Assembly (NCBI GenBank): GCA_029857975.1
Contig: JAOUFX010000018.1
Span: forward strand, 1 to 14,064
DNA from: Deltaproteobacteria bacterium
GTDB taxonomy: Bacteria > Desulfobacterota > SM23-61
DNA length: 14,064 nt
Direction: 5' to 3'
Shown here piece after piece: positions 6,651-13,590 of the stretch. The notes under the pieces were generated by a model. The model was not told the DNA's origin. It was given only the letters and a program-made list of their open reading frames with translations, and did no database searches. The translations under genes were made by a program, and so were the position numbers. The stretch's first letter is position 1. The number at the start of each line of letters is the position of its first letter.

Positions 6651-8543
6651 ATGGAGAGACTCAAATCAATCGATGAATTTTTCCTGCTTCGGGATCGGCT
6701 GAGGGCCGATCGAAATCCCGATCTTCCGACCATTGTTATCCCCGCAGGGACCTGTGGGCAGGCGAGTGGGGCCAATGACCTCATTCGCATCACCAAAAGA
6801 GAACTTCTGGATAAAAGACTGACCGAAAAGATCCAACTTCGTATCACGGGATGCCATGGATTCTGTGAAATGGAACCATCCGTCCGGATCGAACCCGGGG
6901 GAACATTCTATCCAAAGGTCAGTCCCAAGAATATGGCGAGCATCATCGAGGCGGTGGCGAAAGGACGGGTCCTCAAAGAATTACTCTTTGGAAACCGAGA
7001 AACTGGAACCCCGATTGAAAAGCAGGCCGACATCCCCTTCTTCAAAAACCAGGTGCGAACCCTGCTGAGTCGAAATGAGAAGGTCGACCCGATTCGTATC
7101 TTCCATTACATCGGAAACGATGGCTATTCAGCCATGGCCAGGGTCCTCTCCGGGAAGGATCCTCGCTGGGTGATCGAGGAGATCAAATCATCGGGACTCA
7201 GGGGCCGGGGAGGTGCGGGTTTTCCGACGGGCCTGAAGTGGGAGATGCTGTCCAAACAGGCGAGCCGAAATGGAAAATTCGTCGTCTGCAATGCCGACGA
7301 AGGCGATCCCGGTGCCTACATGGATCGGAGCGTTCTCGAAGGGAATCCCCACAGTATCATCGAGGGGATGATCATCGGTGCGTATGGGACCGGAGCCACA
7401 GAAGGGATTGTCTATGTTCGGAATGAATATCCCCTGGCCATCAAACATCTGTTAATCGCTCTCCGGCAGGCCACTCAATTTGGGTTTCTGGGGAAAGATA
7501 TCTTAGGGACCGGATTCTCATTGGACATCAAGGTCATGAGAGGAGCCGGCGCATTCGTATGCGGTGAGGAAACGGCCTTGATCAAATCGATCGAAGGAAA
7601 GATGGGGGAACCGAGACAACGTCCACCCTTTCCCGTCGAGAGAGGAGTCCACGGCCAACCCACCCTGATCAATAACGTGGAGACCTGGGCTAATATCCCC
7701 GTGATCATCGGTCTTGGAGCCCAGGAGTTTGCTAAGGTGGGCACAAAGGAGAATGCCGGGACCAAAATCTTCAGCCTGGTTGGAAAAATCCGGAATACCG
7801 GACTCGTCGAGGTGCCGATGGGCATCACCATTTCGAAGATTGTAAACGAAATTGGTGGAGGGTCCGTCAATCAGACGAGGATTAAGGCCATTCAAACCGG
7901 GGGGCCCTCGGGTGGCTGCATCCCCGCCGAGATGTTTCATCTCCCCATCGACTATGAAAGTTTGACCCAGGTGGGTTCCATCATGGGCTCCGGCGGGATG
8001 ATCGTCATGGATGAACATACCTGCATGGTCGATGTGGCCAAATACTTTATGAAATTTTTAAAGGAGGAGTCCTGTGGCAAATGTTTCATCTGCCGTAAGG
8101 GGACACAGAGAATGCATGAGATCCTCGATGATATCTCCAGCGGTAGAGGGAAGCTCGAACATCTATCCCTCCTGGAAGAACTGGGCTCTGTGGTAAAGGA
8201 TACCTCTCTCTGCGGTCTGGGGCAGACTTCACCGAATCCGGTTCTTTCCACCCTGCGCTACTTTCGGGATGAATACCTGGAGCACATTCAGAATCGGCAA
8301 TGCCTGGCAGGGGTATGCAAGGCGCTCATTACCTACTCCATCAATCCAAATTGCTCGGGCTGTCAGCTCTGCCTGAAGGCCTGCCCCGCCGAAGCCATCC
8401 ATGGAGAGAGGAAAGAACCTCATATTATTGATGCCGAGAAATGTAACAAATGTGGTGCCTGTAAGAGTGTCTGTCCATTTGATGCGGTAGAGGTCAGATC
8501 AGGAGGGGGATCCGTCGATTGGGAGCGAGGAAGGATGGGATGA
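6651..8543 (+). CDS. NuoF/HydB-like NADH- and FMN-binding subunit with C-terminal 2x[4Fe-4S] ferredoxin domain
   Basis: 630-aa flavoprotein expected to exchange electrons with NAD(H) via FMN. Order: thioredoxin-like domain (about 20-110) with Cys35, Cys68 and Cys72 (a fourth ligand seems missing); the NuoF core with GRGGAGFPTG (185-194), the NADEGDPGAYMDRS and CGEETALIKSIEG segments and FPVERGVHGQPTLINNVET; a [4Fe-4S] site SCGKCxxCRxG with Cys475, 478, 481 and distal Cys521; and a ferredoxin domain with Cys568/571/574/578 and Cys598/601/604/608. This is the layout of HydB-type subunits of bifurcating hydrogenases and related NAD-linked enzymes, and longer than complex I NuoF (about 440 aa). 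ATG 6651 is preferred: AGGG lies 6 bp upstream, and the alternative TTG at 6594 has no such site. The stop overlaps the next start (ATGA). Cytoplasmic. Confidence 0.95.
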   Translation: MERLKSIDEFFLLRDRLRADRNPDLPTIVIPAGTCGQASGANDLIRITKRELLDKRLTEKIQLRITGCHGFCEMEPSVRIEPGGTFYPKVSPKNMASIIEAVAKGRVLKELLFGNRETGTPIEKQADIPFFKNQVRTLLSRNEKVDPIRIFHYIGNDGYSAMARVLSGKDPRWVIEEIKSSGLRGRGGAGFPTGLKWEMLSKQASRNGKFVVCNADEGDPGAYMDRSVLEGNPHSIIEGMIIGAYGTGATEGIVYVRNEYPLAIKHLLIALRQATQFGFLGKDILGTGFSLDIKVMRGAGAFVCGEETALIKSIEGKMGEPRQRPPFPVERGVHGQPTLINNVETWANIPVIIGLGAQEFAKVGTKENAGTKIFSLVGKIRNTGLVEVPMGITISKIVNEIGGGSVNQTRIKAIQTGGPSGGCIPAEMFHLPIDYESLTQVGSIMGSGGMIVMDEHTCMVDVAKYFMKFLKEESCGKCFICRKGTQRMHEILDDISSGRGKLEHLSLLEELGSVVKDTSLCGLGQTSPNPVLSTLRYFRDEYLEHIQNRQCLAGVCKALITYSINPNCSGCQLCLKACPAEAIHGERKEPHIIDAEKCNKCGACKSVCPFDAVEVRSGGGSVDWERGRMG

Positions 8544-9229
8544 TCACTTTTTATATGAATGGTTTAGAAGTTACGGTTGAGGAGGGAATGACCATCCTGG
8601 AAGCCGCAAGGTTCTTGGGACTGCCCATTCCCACCCTCTGCCATAAAGACGGTCTTTCCCCCTATGGCTCCTGCCGTCTCTGTGTGGTGGAGATCGGAGA
8701 CGGATTAAAGGCCAAACTGGTCTCCTCATGTACCTACCCCATCGAGGAGGGGCTTCGGGTGCGCACAGCATCCTCCCGGGTCATGAAGGCTCGCCGGGTG
8801 ATCCTCGAACTTTTTCTGGCCTCCTGCCCCCAATCCAAGACGATCCAGGATCTGGCCTCGGCTCATGCGGTTCAGCAGCAACGGTTTAAACAGGAGTATG
8901 AGAACTGTATCCTCTGTGGTCTCTGCGTCCGCATGTGCGAGGAACAGATGAGGGCCAAGGCCATCGGTTTTCGCAGCCGGGGTGAGAAGAGAAGTATCGG
9001 AACTCCCTTCGACATCCAGTCCGAGGAGTGCAGGCAATGCGGGGCGTGCCTCTATATCTGCCCCGCCTGTCAGCTTCGCTGTACCTATACCGAACCCGAG
9101 AGGCCGATCTGCGGAGGCTGTGCCAATCTTCCTCCTCCCTGCCTGGAAAAGGAAGGGTTCGGAGACCTGATGTGCTACATGACGCCTTGTGTGGCCTGCG
9201 AGATTCGAAAAGAAGATAGAAAGGAGTAA
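8540..9229 (+). CDS. NuoG/HoxU-like iron-sulfur subunit with extra C-terminal cysteines
   Basis: 229-aa electron-relay subunit. Residues 1-78 form a plant-type [2Fe-2S] domain with Cys34, Cys45, Cys48 and Cys64. The His-Cys3 [4Fe-4S] site usual at about 95-115 in NuoG/HoxU is not recognisable: only Cys96 and His109 remain (ELFLASCPQ...). Next come two ferredoxin-type [4Fe-4S] motifs, Cys123/126/129/133 and Cys164/167/170/174. The tail (175-229) adds eight cysteines (177, 181, 191, 194, 201, 212, 217, 220), enough for one or two more metal sites. ATG 8540 is chosen because AGGAAGG (8528-8534) lies 5 bp upstream and it overlaps the upstream TGA as ATGA, a sign of translational coupling; TTG 8519 is possible but unsupported. 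It probably links the NuoF-like subunit to the glutamate synthase-like protein encoded 6 bp downstream. Confidence 0.9.
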   Translation: MITFYMNGLEVTVEEGMTILEAARFLGLPIPTLCHKDGLSPYGSCRLCVVEIGDGLKAKLVSSCTYPIEEGLRVRTASSRVMKARRVILELFLASCPQSKTIQDLASAHAVQQQRFKQEYENCILCGLCVRMCEEQMRAKAIGFRSRGEKRSIGTPFDIQSEECRQCGACLYICPACQLRCTYTEPERPICGGCANLPPPCLEKEGFGDLMCYMTPCVACEIRKEDRKE

Positions 9230-9235
9230 TCAAGA

Positions 9236-10828
9236 ATGAATCATACCCTTTCCCGAGTGAATTCTTCAGCGGCGACCCTAACCAAAAACCGGACCGAAGG
9301 GTCGGTTGTCCCTGCTTCGGGCATGTGCGTCACATGTGTGGATGGTTGTATTGGAATGTGCGAGATCGGAAAGTCCGCCTACCGGGGACCCGAGGTGATC
9401 TATCCTCAGCCCTTCGGAGTGATCACGACGGCAGCGGAAAAGAATTTCCCCGTGGATTATTCCCATTTTAATATCATGGGCACGGTGATCGGAGCCCACG
9501 GAATCGAGGCGGACAGCGACAAGGCCATCTTCCCGGCCGTGAACCTGGAGGTTACGATCGGACAGGATCGGGGCCTGAAATTCCGTTATCCCTGGATCAT
9601 CTCAGCGATGGGATCAACAGATGTGGCCAAGAACAACTGGGATGGGCTGGCCATCGGTTCAGCCATCGCCGGAACAGGATTAACCATCGGCGAGAATGTG
9701 GCCGGCATGGACCCAGGAGCGGTGATTCGCAGTGGGCGGGTGGTCGATACGGTAGACTTAAAACGCCGGGTTCGACTCTATCAGGAATATCAGCGCGATG
9801 ACTATGGGGCGATCATCGTCCAGGCGAATGTGGAGGATACCGGACTGGGGGTTCATGAGTATGCCATTGAAAAATTGGGGGTCCAGTGTGTCGAGGTTAA
9901 ATGGGGACAGGGAGCCAAGGACATCGGCGGGGAAGTGAAGATTCGAGACCTGAAAAAAGCCCAAATCCTGAAGGAGCGCGGTTATATCCTTCTGCCGGAC
10001 CCGAATGACCCAGATGTGATCCGGGCTTTTGAACGGGGAGCCTTCAAGGAATTTGAAAGGCATTCCCGGGTGGGGATGGTCACGGAAGAATCCTTCGCCA
10101 AGCGAGTAGAAGAGCTGCGCCGGGCCGGGGCGAAATATATTTTTCTTAAGACCGGTGCCTACCGGCCGGCGGATCTGGCCCGCGCCCTCATATTCGCCAC
10201 CCGGTACAAACTGGAACTTCTCACGGTCGATGGAGCGGGAGGAGGAACGGGCCTGAGCCCCTGGCGCATGATGAACGAATGGGGTATCCCGCCAGTGGAA
10301 CTACACTCTCTTCTCCATCAATACGCGAAACGGCTTGTGGAGAAGGGCTATCAATTGCCAGCCCTGGTCGTGGGAGGGGGCTTCGCTTTTGAGGACCAGA
10401 TCTTCAAGGGGCTGGCTCTGGGCGCCCCCTACGTGAAGCTCATTGGAATGGCCCGGGGACCTATGGCTGCCGCCATGGTTGGCAAGACTATCGGCCGGGC
10501 CATTGAAAACCATGAGGTTCCCATCTACATCGAGCGGTTCGGCCAGACGAAGGATGAAATTTTCGTGACGGCCAGTTCATTGCGTAAAGAATTAGGCGAT
10601 GCCGAATTTGAAAAAATACCGACCGGTGCTCTTGGTTTATATACTTACTTTGAACGCCTGGCCCAGGGGCTTCGGCAGTTCATGGCGGGCAGTCGCAAGT
10701 TTTCGCTGGAGCATGTATCGCGAAATGACATCGCTGCTCTGACCCCGGAAGCCGCAGCCGTGAGCGGAATCCCCTATATATTGGATGCGGACCGATGGGA
10801 AGTGGATAAAATTCTGAATTCCCGATAA
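9236..10828 (+). CDS. FMN-binding glutamate synthase-family protein with N-terminal four-Cys motif
   Basis: 530-aa protein matching the FMN-binding (synthase) domain of glutamate synthase. Supporting motifs are VKWGQGAKDIGG (221-232), the GAGGGTGLSPW segment with GGGTG at 335-339, and VVGGGFAFEDQIFKGLALGA in a TIM-barrel phosphate-binding position. It lacks the N-terminal glutaminase domain of full GltB (about 1500 aa), and I see no cysteine cluster after the FMN domain like the [3Fe-4S] site of GltB. Instead, Cys31, 34, 38 and 42 (CVTCVDGCIGMC) near the N-terminus could bind an Fe-S cluster. The related family includes N-methylglutamate synthase subunit C, so the substrate may not be ammonia plus 2-oxoglutarate. 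Start is ATG 9236 with AAGGAG at 9221-9226. It is the last gene of the cluster, 6 bp after the NuoG-like gene, and is probably the catalytic subunit. No GltD-type FAD subunit is encoded nearby; the NuoEF-like pair may replace it. Confidence 0.88.
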   Translation: MNHTLSRVNSSAATLTKNRTEGSVVPASGMCVTCVDGCIGMCEIGKSAYRGPEVIYPQPFGVITTAAEKNFPVDYSHFNIMGTVIGAHGIEADSDKAIFPAVNLEVTIGQDRGLKFRYPWIISAMGSTDVAKNNWDGLAIGSAIAGTGLTIGENVAGMDPGAVIRSGRVVDTVDLKRRVRLYQEYQRDDYGAIIVQANVEDTGLGVHEYAIEKLGVQCVEVKWGQGAKDIGGEVKIRDLKKAQILKERGYILLPDPNDPDVIRAFERGAFKEFERHSRVGMVTEESFAKRVEELRRAGAKYIFLKTGAYRPADLARALIFATRYKLELLTVDGAGGGTGLSPWRMMNEWGIPPVELHSLLHQYAKRLVEKGYQLPALVVGGGFAFEDQIFKGLALGAPYVKLIGMARGPMAAAMVGKTIGRAIENHEVPIYIERFGQTKDEIFVTASSLRKELGDAEFEKIPTGALGLYTYFERLAQGLRQFMAGSRKFSLEHVSRNDIAALTPEAAAVSGIPYILDADRWEVDKILNSR

Positions 10829-10853
10829 AATTCCACCTCCCGACGCAGTTTTC

Positions 10854-10884
10854 AAAAGGCCCGGAGGAGTGATGGGTCTTTTTT
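10854..10884 (+). terminator. Rho-independent terminator of the redox cluster
   Basis: AAAAGGCCC (10854-10862) pairs with GGGTCTTTT (10874-10882) with one G-U pair, around an 11-nt loop, and the T-run continues to 10884. It starts 26 bp after the stop codon of the glutamate synthase-like gene, as expected for the end of an operon. Confidence 0.75.
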
Positions 10885-10955
10885 ACTTCCCTTCATCTGT
10901 CCACGCCGCTAAATCGTATCTATACACAGCGTCATTAATAAGTTCGCCTAAAAAT

Positions 10956-11012
10956 TGTAGGTGCGTCATTTATGACGCCCGCAGGAAGGGCTTGATGAAT
11001 CAAACCTCTACA
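10956..11012. repeat. 57-bp composite palindromic repeat
   Basis: Outer arms TGTAG (10956-10960) and CTACA (11008-11012) enclose two hairpins: GCGTCAT-TT-ATGACGC (10963-10978) and TTGAT-GA-ATCAA (10992-11003). The outer TGTAG/CTACA edge also occurs in part at the 26-bp palindrome at 6369-6394 (TAGGGGC...GCCCCTACA), so the two may belong to the same dispersed repeat class. Confidence 0.6.
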
Positions 11013-11060
11013 GGTCTGCGGCGTTATTTAAGTTGCCACATATAGCTAAATTATCGATTC

Positions 11061-11201
11061 CTAATTGCAATAGTCAAAATCCTGGACAAGCATCTGGGCA
11101 AGCGTCGTCTTACCGGACTGCCGGGGTCCGGTAAGAAGCACGATTTTCCGGGAAAGGTCGTTCTTAATATAGGGGATAAGCAATCGGTCCATGCCGACCA
11201 T
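11061..11201 (-). pseudogene. Remnant of an AAA_14/DUF4143-type ATPase (N-terminal piece)
   Basis: The minus strand encodes 46 residues from ATG at 11201 to TAG at 11061-11063: MDRLLIPYIKNDLSRKI, then the Walker A LLTGPRQSGKTTLAQML. This is the start of a prokaryotic AAA ATPase of the type with a C-terminal DUF4143 domain, normally about 400 aa. Everything after the P-loop is missing, and the frame beyond the stop is broken again within 5 codons. An in-frame TAG also immediately precedes the ATG. The piece is too short to be a working ATPase. Its presence beside several repeats points to a decayed accessory gene. Confidence 0.7.
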
Positions 11202-11298
11202 CTACCGCCGTATAAGCTCCGCCATCATCCCCAAGCTTTTTGAGGGCCAAAGAGCTGGTTTATTTAAATTTGGGCATGGATTTTATGGTCACGAAAGA

Positions 11299-11326
11299 AA
11301 AGTCATCTTGCTTGCCAGACGACTTT
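11299..11326 (-). terminator. Possible terminator of the minus-strand gene set
   Basis: On the minus strand, AAAGTCGTC (11326-11318) and GATGACTTT (11307-11299) pair at 8 of 9 positions around a 10-nt loop, followed by a T-rich stretch (TCTTTC). It lies 73 bp beyond the stop codon of the DUF3047 gene, in the right orientation to end its transcript. Confidence 0.4.
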
Positions 11327-11398
11327 CCTTCCGTGCCCTTGTAGGGCTTTCATCGAAAATTTGATCAACGAATTTGGAGAGGATCCATGTTTTTTAAA

Positions 11399-12121
11399 TC
11401 ATTCTTTTTTAGGAGGGCTAGCCGAGAAGAAAAGGTCGGCGTAATCGCATGCGGCTGAACTTTTGGTGTGTTGAGAGTTGATGTAAACCAAGACCGTCCC
11501 CACTAACGGAGGCTCTTCCTGGAAGAGCTTTTGGTAATCTTCATAAACATTGCGCGTCTCACAAATCCACTGGTCTAACTTGGCCGGTCCGCTCTGAAGG
11601 ACGACGTACTTCATCTTGCTGTAAGCCGTGCTCGTTCCGGAAAGCCCAACTGGCGCTTGCGTGTCCCAGATATAGCCCATGGACCTGGAATTGATCATGG
11701 TGGGAAGTTTGGGAAACACCACGTAAATTTGCCCGGCCTGATCATCCGTTTCCCTTTTCCTGATATCTCCGCCCTGGGGAAGTTTGGTGGCTCTCCAGCG
11801 CCAGGAAAGATAAGGGTATTTGCGGATGTCAAAGGACAGTTCTTTTTTCAACCCGAAGGTATCGCCGGCCGAATGGAGACGCAAAAAATGTCGCTCCTTC
11901 TCTTGCTCCAAGGTAATCTTGGAATTGTTCCCCGGTTCCTTTTCCAGGTTCCAACCGACCGGGATCCCTTTGGCGTCTAACCCCCCTGCAAAGCGGTCTA
12001 CCATTAGGGTTCCTTTTTCCTCGGCTCCTGCTGCTCCGGTGCCCACCCCAAGAAAAACCAGAAGAATGATGATTCCCCGCTTCAAGTCCCTTTTCTCCCC
12101 TTTCTTTTTATCCCACCTCAT
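11399..12121 (-). CDS. DUF3047 family exported protein
   Basis: 240-aa protein (228 aa from the alternative start). Residues 14-33 form a signal peptide-like segment after KR (LKRGIIILLVFLGVGTGAAGA), so it is probably periplasmic. The DUF3047 pattern is clear: LSWRWRATKLPQGGD (105-119), DDQAGQIYVVF (126-136), a GYIWDTQAP segment (149-157), and WICETRNVYEDYQKLFQEEPP (185-205) near the end. The family has no established function; its beta-rich fold suggests a binding or surface role. ATG 12121 overlaps the end of the TatD-radical SAM gene by 14 bp but has no Shine-Dalgarno. TTG at 12085, preceded by GGGGAG at 9 bp, would give a more normal signal peptide start (MKRGIIILL) and may be the true start. 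Last gene of the minus-strand set. Confidence 0.85.
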   Translation of the reverse strand: MRWDKKKGEKRDLKRGIIILLVFLGVGTGAAGAEEKGTLMVDRFAGGLDAKGIPVGWNLEKEPGNNSKITLEQEKERHFLRLHSAGDTFGLKKELSFDIRKYPYLSWRWRATKLPQGGDIRKRETDDQAGQIYVVFPKLPTMINSRSMGYIWDTQAPVGLSGTSTAYSKMKYVVLQSGPAKLDQWICETRNVYEDYQKLFQEEPPLVGTVLVYINSQHTKSSAACDYADLFFSASPPKKE

Positions 12122-13481
12122 CGTAAGCCCGGCGCTTGAATTTCACGCCCAACTCCTCTTCGGCCAGCCGGCGGCAGGCTTCGACGTCAACCCCCGGCAT
12201 GGCCACGATGGTAGCCACAACTTCAGGAATAACTTTTTTCGCCTCCCGGATAAAATCGAGTATCCCGCGGAACCCTTCCTCTCCGAAGGGGGAGCGACAG
12301 AGGCGCTGATATTTTTCGGGGCTTTCAGCATTTAAACTGACCGATACCGCATCCACCAAACCCTGCAATTCGGGAAGGATGTTCCGGCCATAGACCAGGT
12401 TCGCCTGCCCGTCGGTATCGATACGTACCCGGCCCCCTTTTTTCTTTAATTCCGCGGCAACGGTTTTGGCTGTTTCCAGGCGGAGCAAGGGCTCACCAAA
12501 GCCGCAGAAAACGATTTCTTGATACCTTTTGGGGTCCCCGACAGCCTGAACCAATTCCTCAGCACTGGGTTCGCGGTCTAGCTCCAGGTCATGTCCTTTG
12601 ACGACGTAGGAGGCGTTCTTGGCGCAAAAAGTGCAACGATTAGAACAACGGTTGGTGAGGTTTAAATACAAAGAATGGCGGATGGGGTAGACGATCTTCC
12701 CTTTGGGAAGCTCCTCTCCGATCCCGAAAAGAGCCCGCGCATTCATAGATGTAATTCGGCATACATCTTCAAAGCTCAAGCCTTTCAGCGCGGCCACTTT
12801 TTCAGCCGTATTCCGGATGAAAGCAGGCTCATTCCTCTTCCCGCGGTAAGGCGCCGGTGCCAGGTAGGGACAATCCGTCTCCAGGAGGATCTTTTCCAGG
12901 GGAATAGACCGGACAACATCTTGCTGGGTGGTTGATTTTGGGAAAGTCACGGTCCCCGGGATGGAGATAAAAAAACCCATCTGGATGACTTTTTTAGCGA
13001 GAGGAACGTCGCCGGAGAAGCAATGAAAAACACCTTTCCATCGGCCGTTTCCTTCGTCCCTTAAAACATTCAGGATCTCCTCATGGGCATCCCGGTCATG
13101 CAGAATTATGGGGAGTTCAAGCTCCTTCCCCAATCTCAACAGCTCCCGGAACCTGGATAGCTGCACTTGACGGGGGGAATGGGTCCGGTAGAAATCCAGC
13201 CCGATCTCTCCAAAAGCTACCACTTTCTTTTCTTTGGACAGACTGCGGAGTTCGGCATAGTCCCCCTCACGGATGTCCTTGGCCTCATGAGGGTGAATGC
13301 CGACGGACAGAAACACCGACTCATTTTTTTGGGCGATTTCTAAAGCTTTATGTACATCCGGAATCGTGGTGGCCACGGTGATGATATGGCGCACCCCTGC
13401 TTCAACGGCTCGGCCGATAACCCGAGCGCGGTCTTTATCAAAATCCTTCATTTCCAGGTGAGCATGAGAATCGATAATCAT
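12108..13481 (-). CDS. TatD-family metallohydrolase fused to a radical SAM domain
   Basis: 457-aa two-domain protein. Residues 1-256 are a TatD hydrolase (metal-dependent DNase family, TIM barrel) with the complete metal set: His6 and His8 (DSHAHLE), Glu92 (GEIGLDFYR), His128 (LHDRDAHEE), His153 (HCFSG) and Asp203 (ETDCPYLAP). Residues 265-457 are a radical SAM domain with Cys279, Cys283 and Cys286 (CSNRCTFC, binding a [4Fe-4S] cluster), the GGEP-like FCGFGEPLLR, and RIDTDGQANL. A radical SAM family encoded next to tatD is known (TatD-associated radical SAM); here both activities are one polypeptide without frameshift. The radical SAM substrate is unknown. The ATG start has AAAGG 9 bp upstream. 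It is 109 bp downstream of the acyl-CoA dehydrogenase gene and overlaps the DUF3047 gene, so these may be co-transcribed. Confidence 0.93.
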   Translation of the reverse strand: MIIDSHAHLEMKDFDKDRARVIGRAVEAGVRHIITVATTIPDVHKALEIAQKNESVFLSVGIHPHEAKDIREGDYAELRSLSKEKKVVAFGEIGLDFYRTHSPRQVQLSRFRELLRLGKELELPIILHDRDAHEEILNVLRDEGNGRWKGVFHCFSGDVPLAKKVIQMGFFISIPGTVTFPKSTTQQDVVRSIPLEKILLETDCPYLAPAPYRGKRNEPAFIRNTAEKVAALKGLSFEDVCRITSMNARALFGIGEELPKGKIVYPIRHSLYLNLTNRCSNRCTFCAKNASYVVKGHDLELDREPSAEELVQAVGDPKRYQEIVFCGFGEPLLRLETAKTVAAELKKKGGRVRIDTDGQANLVYGRNILPELQGLVDAVSVSLNAESPEKYQRLCRSPFGEEGFRGILDFIREAKKVIPEVVATIVAMPGVDVEACRRLAEEELGVKFKRRAYDEVG

Positions 13482-13501
13482 ATTCAGAAACCTTTAACTA
13501 C

Positions 13502-13586
13502 AGGGTTCTAAGGGTCATGGGTTCAAGGGTCCAAGGGTTTTTAAATTTTTCACTAGACCCCTTGACTCCGGGGATCCTCGAACCCT
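13502..13586. repeat. Inverted repeat rich in GGGTTC/AAGGG words between two minus-strand genes
   Basis: Outer arms AGGGTTC (13502-13508) and GAACCCT (13580-13586) and inner arms TCAAGGGTC (13523-13531) and GACCCCTTGA (13556-13565, one extra base) form a large imperfect hairpin. GGGT- and AAGGG-containing words recur in direct orientation in its left half. It resembles a low-complexity dispersed repeat and may also act as a transcription stop for the upstream gene on the minus strand. Confidence 0.5.
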
Positions 13587-13590
13587 ATTC

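Noticed and set aside
7518..8018. Minus-strand frame of 166 codons opposite the NuoF-like gene
   Set aside because: It is antisense to a well-conserved gene and shows no recognisable protein features.
8519..8539. TTG 8519 as start of the NuoG-like protein
   Set aside because: ATG 8540 has AGGAAGG 5 bp upstream and the ATGA overlap, and begins directly with the [2Fe-2S] domain.
5362..9229. Part of a respiratory complex I operon
   Set aside because: No membrane subunits or NuoB/C/D/I genes follow; the NuoG-like protein is short, and the neighbour is a glutamate synthase-like protein.
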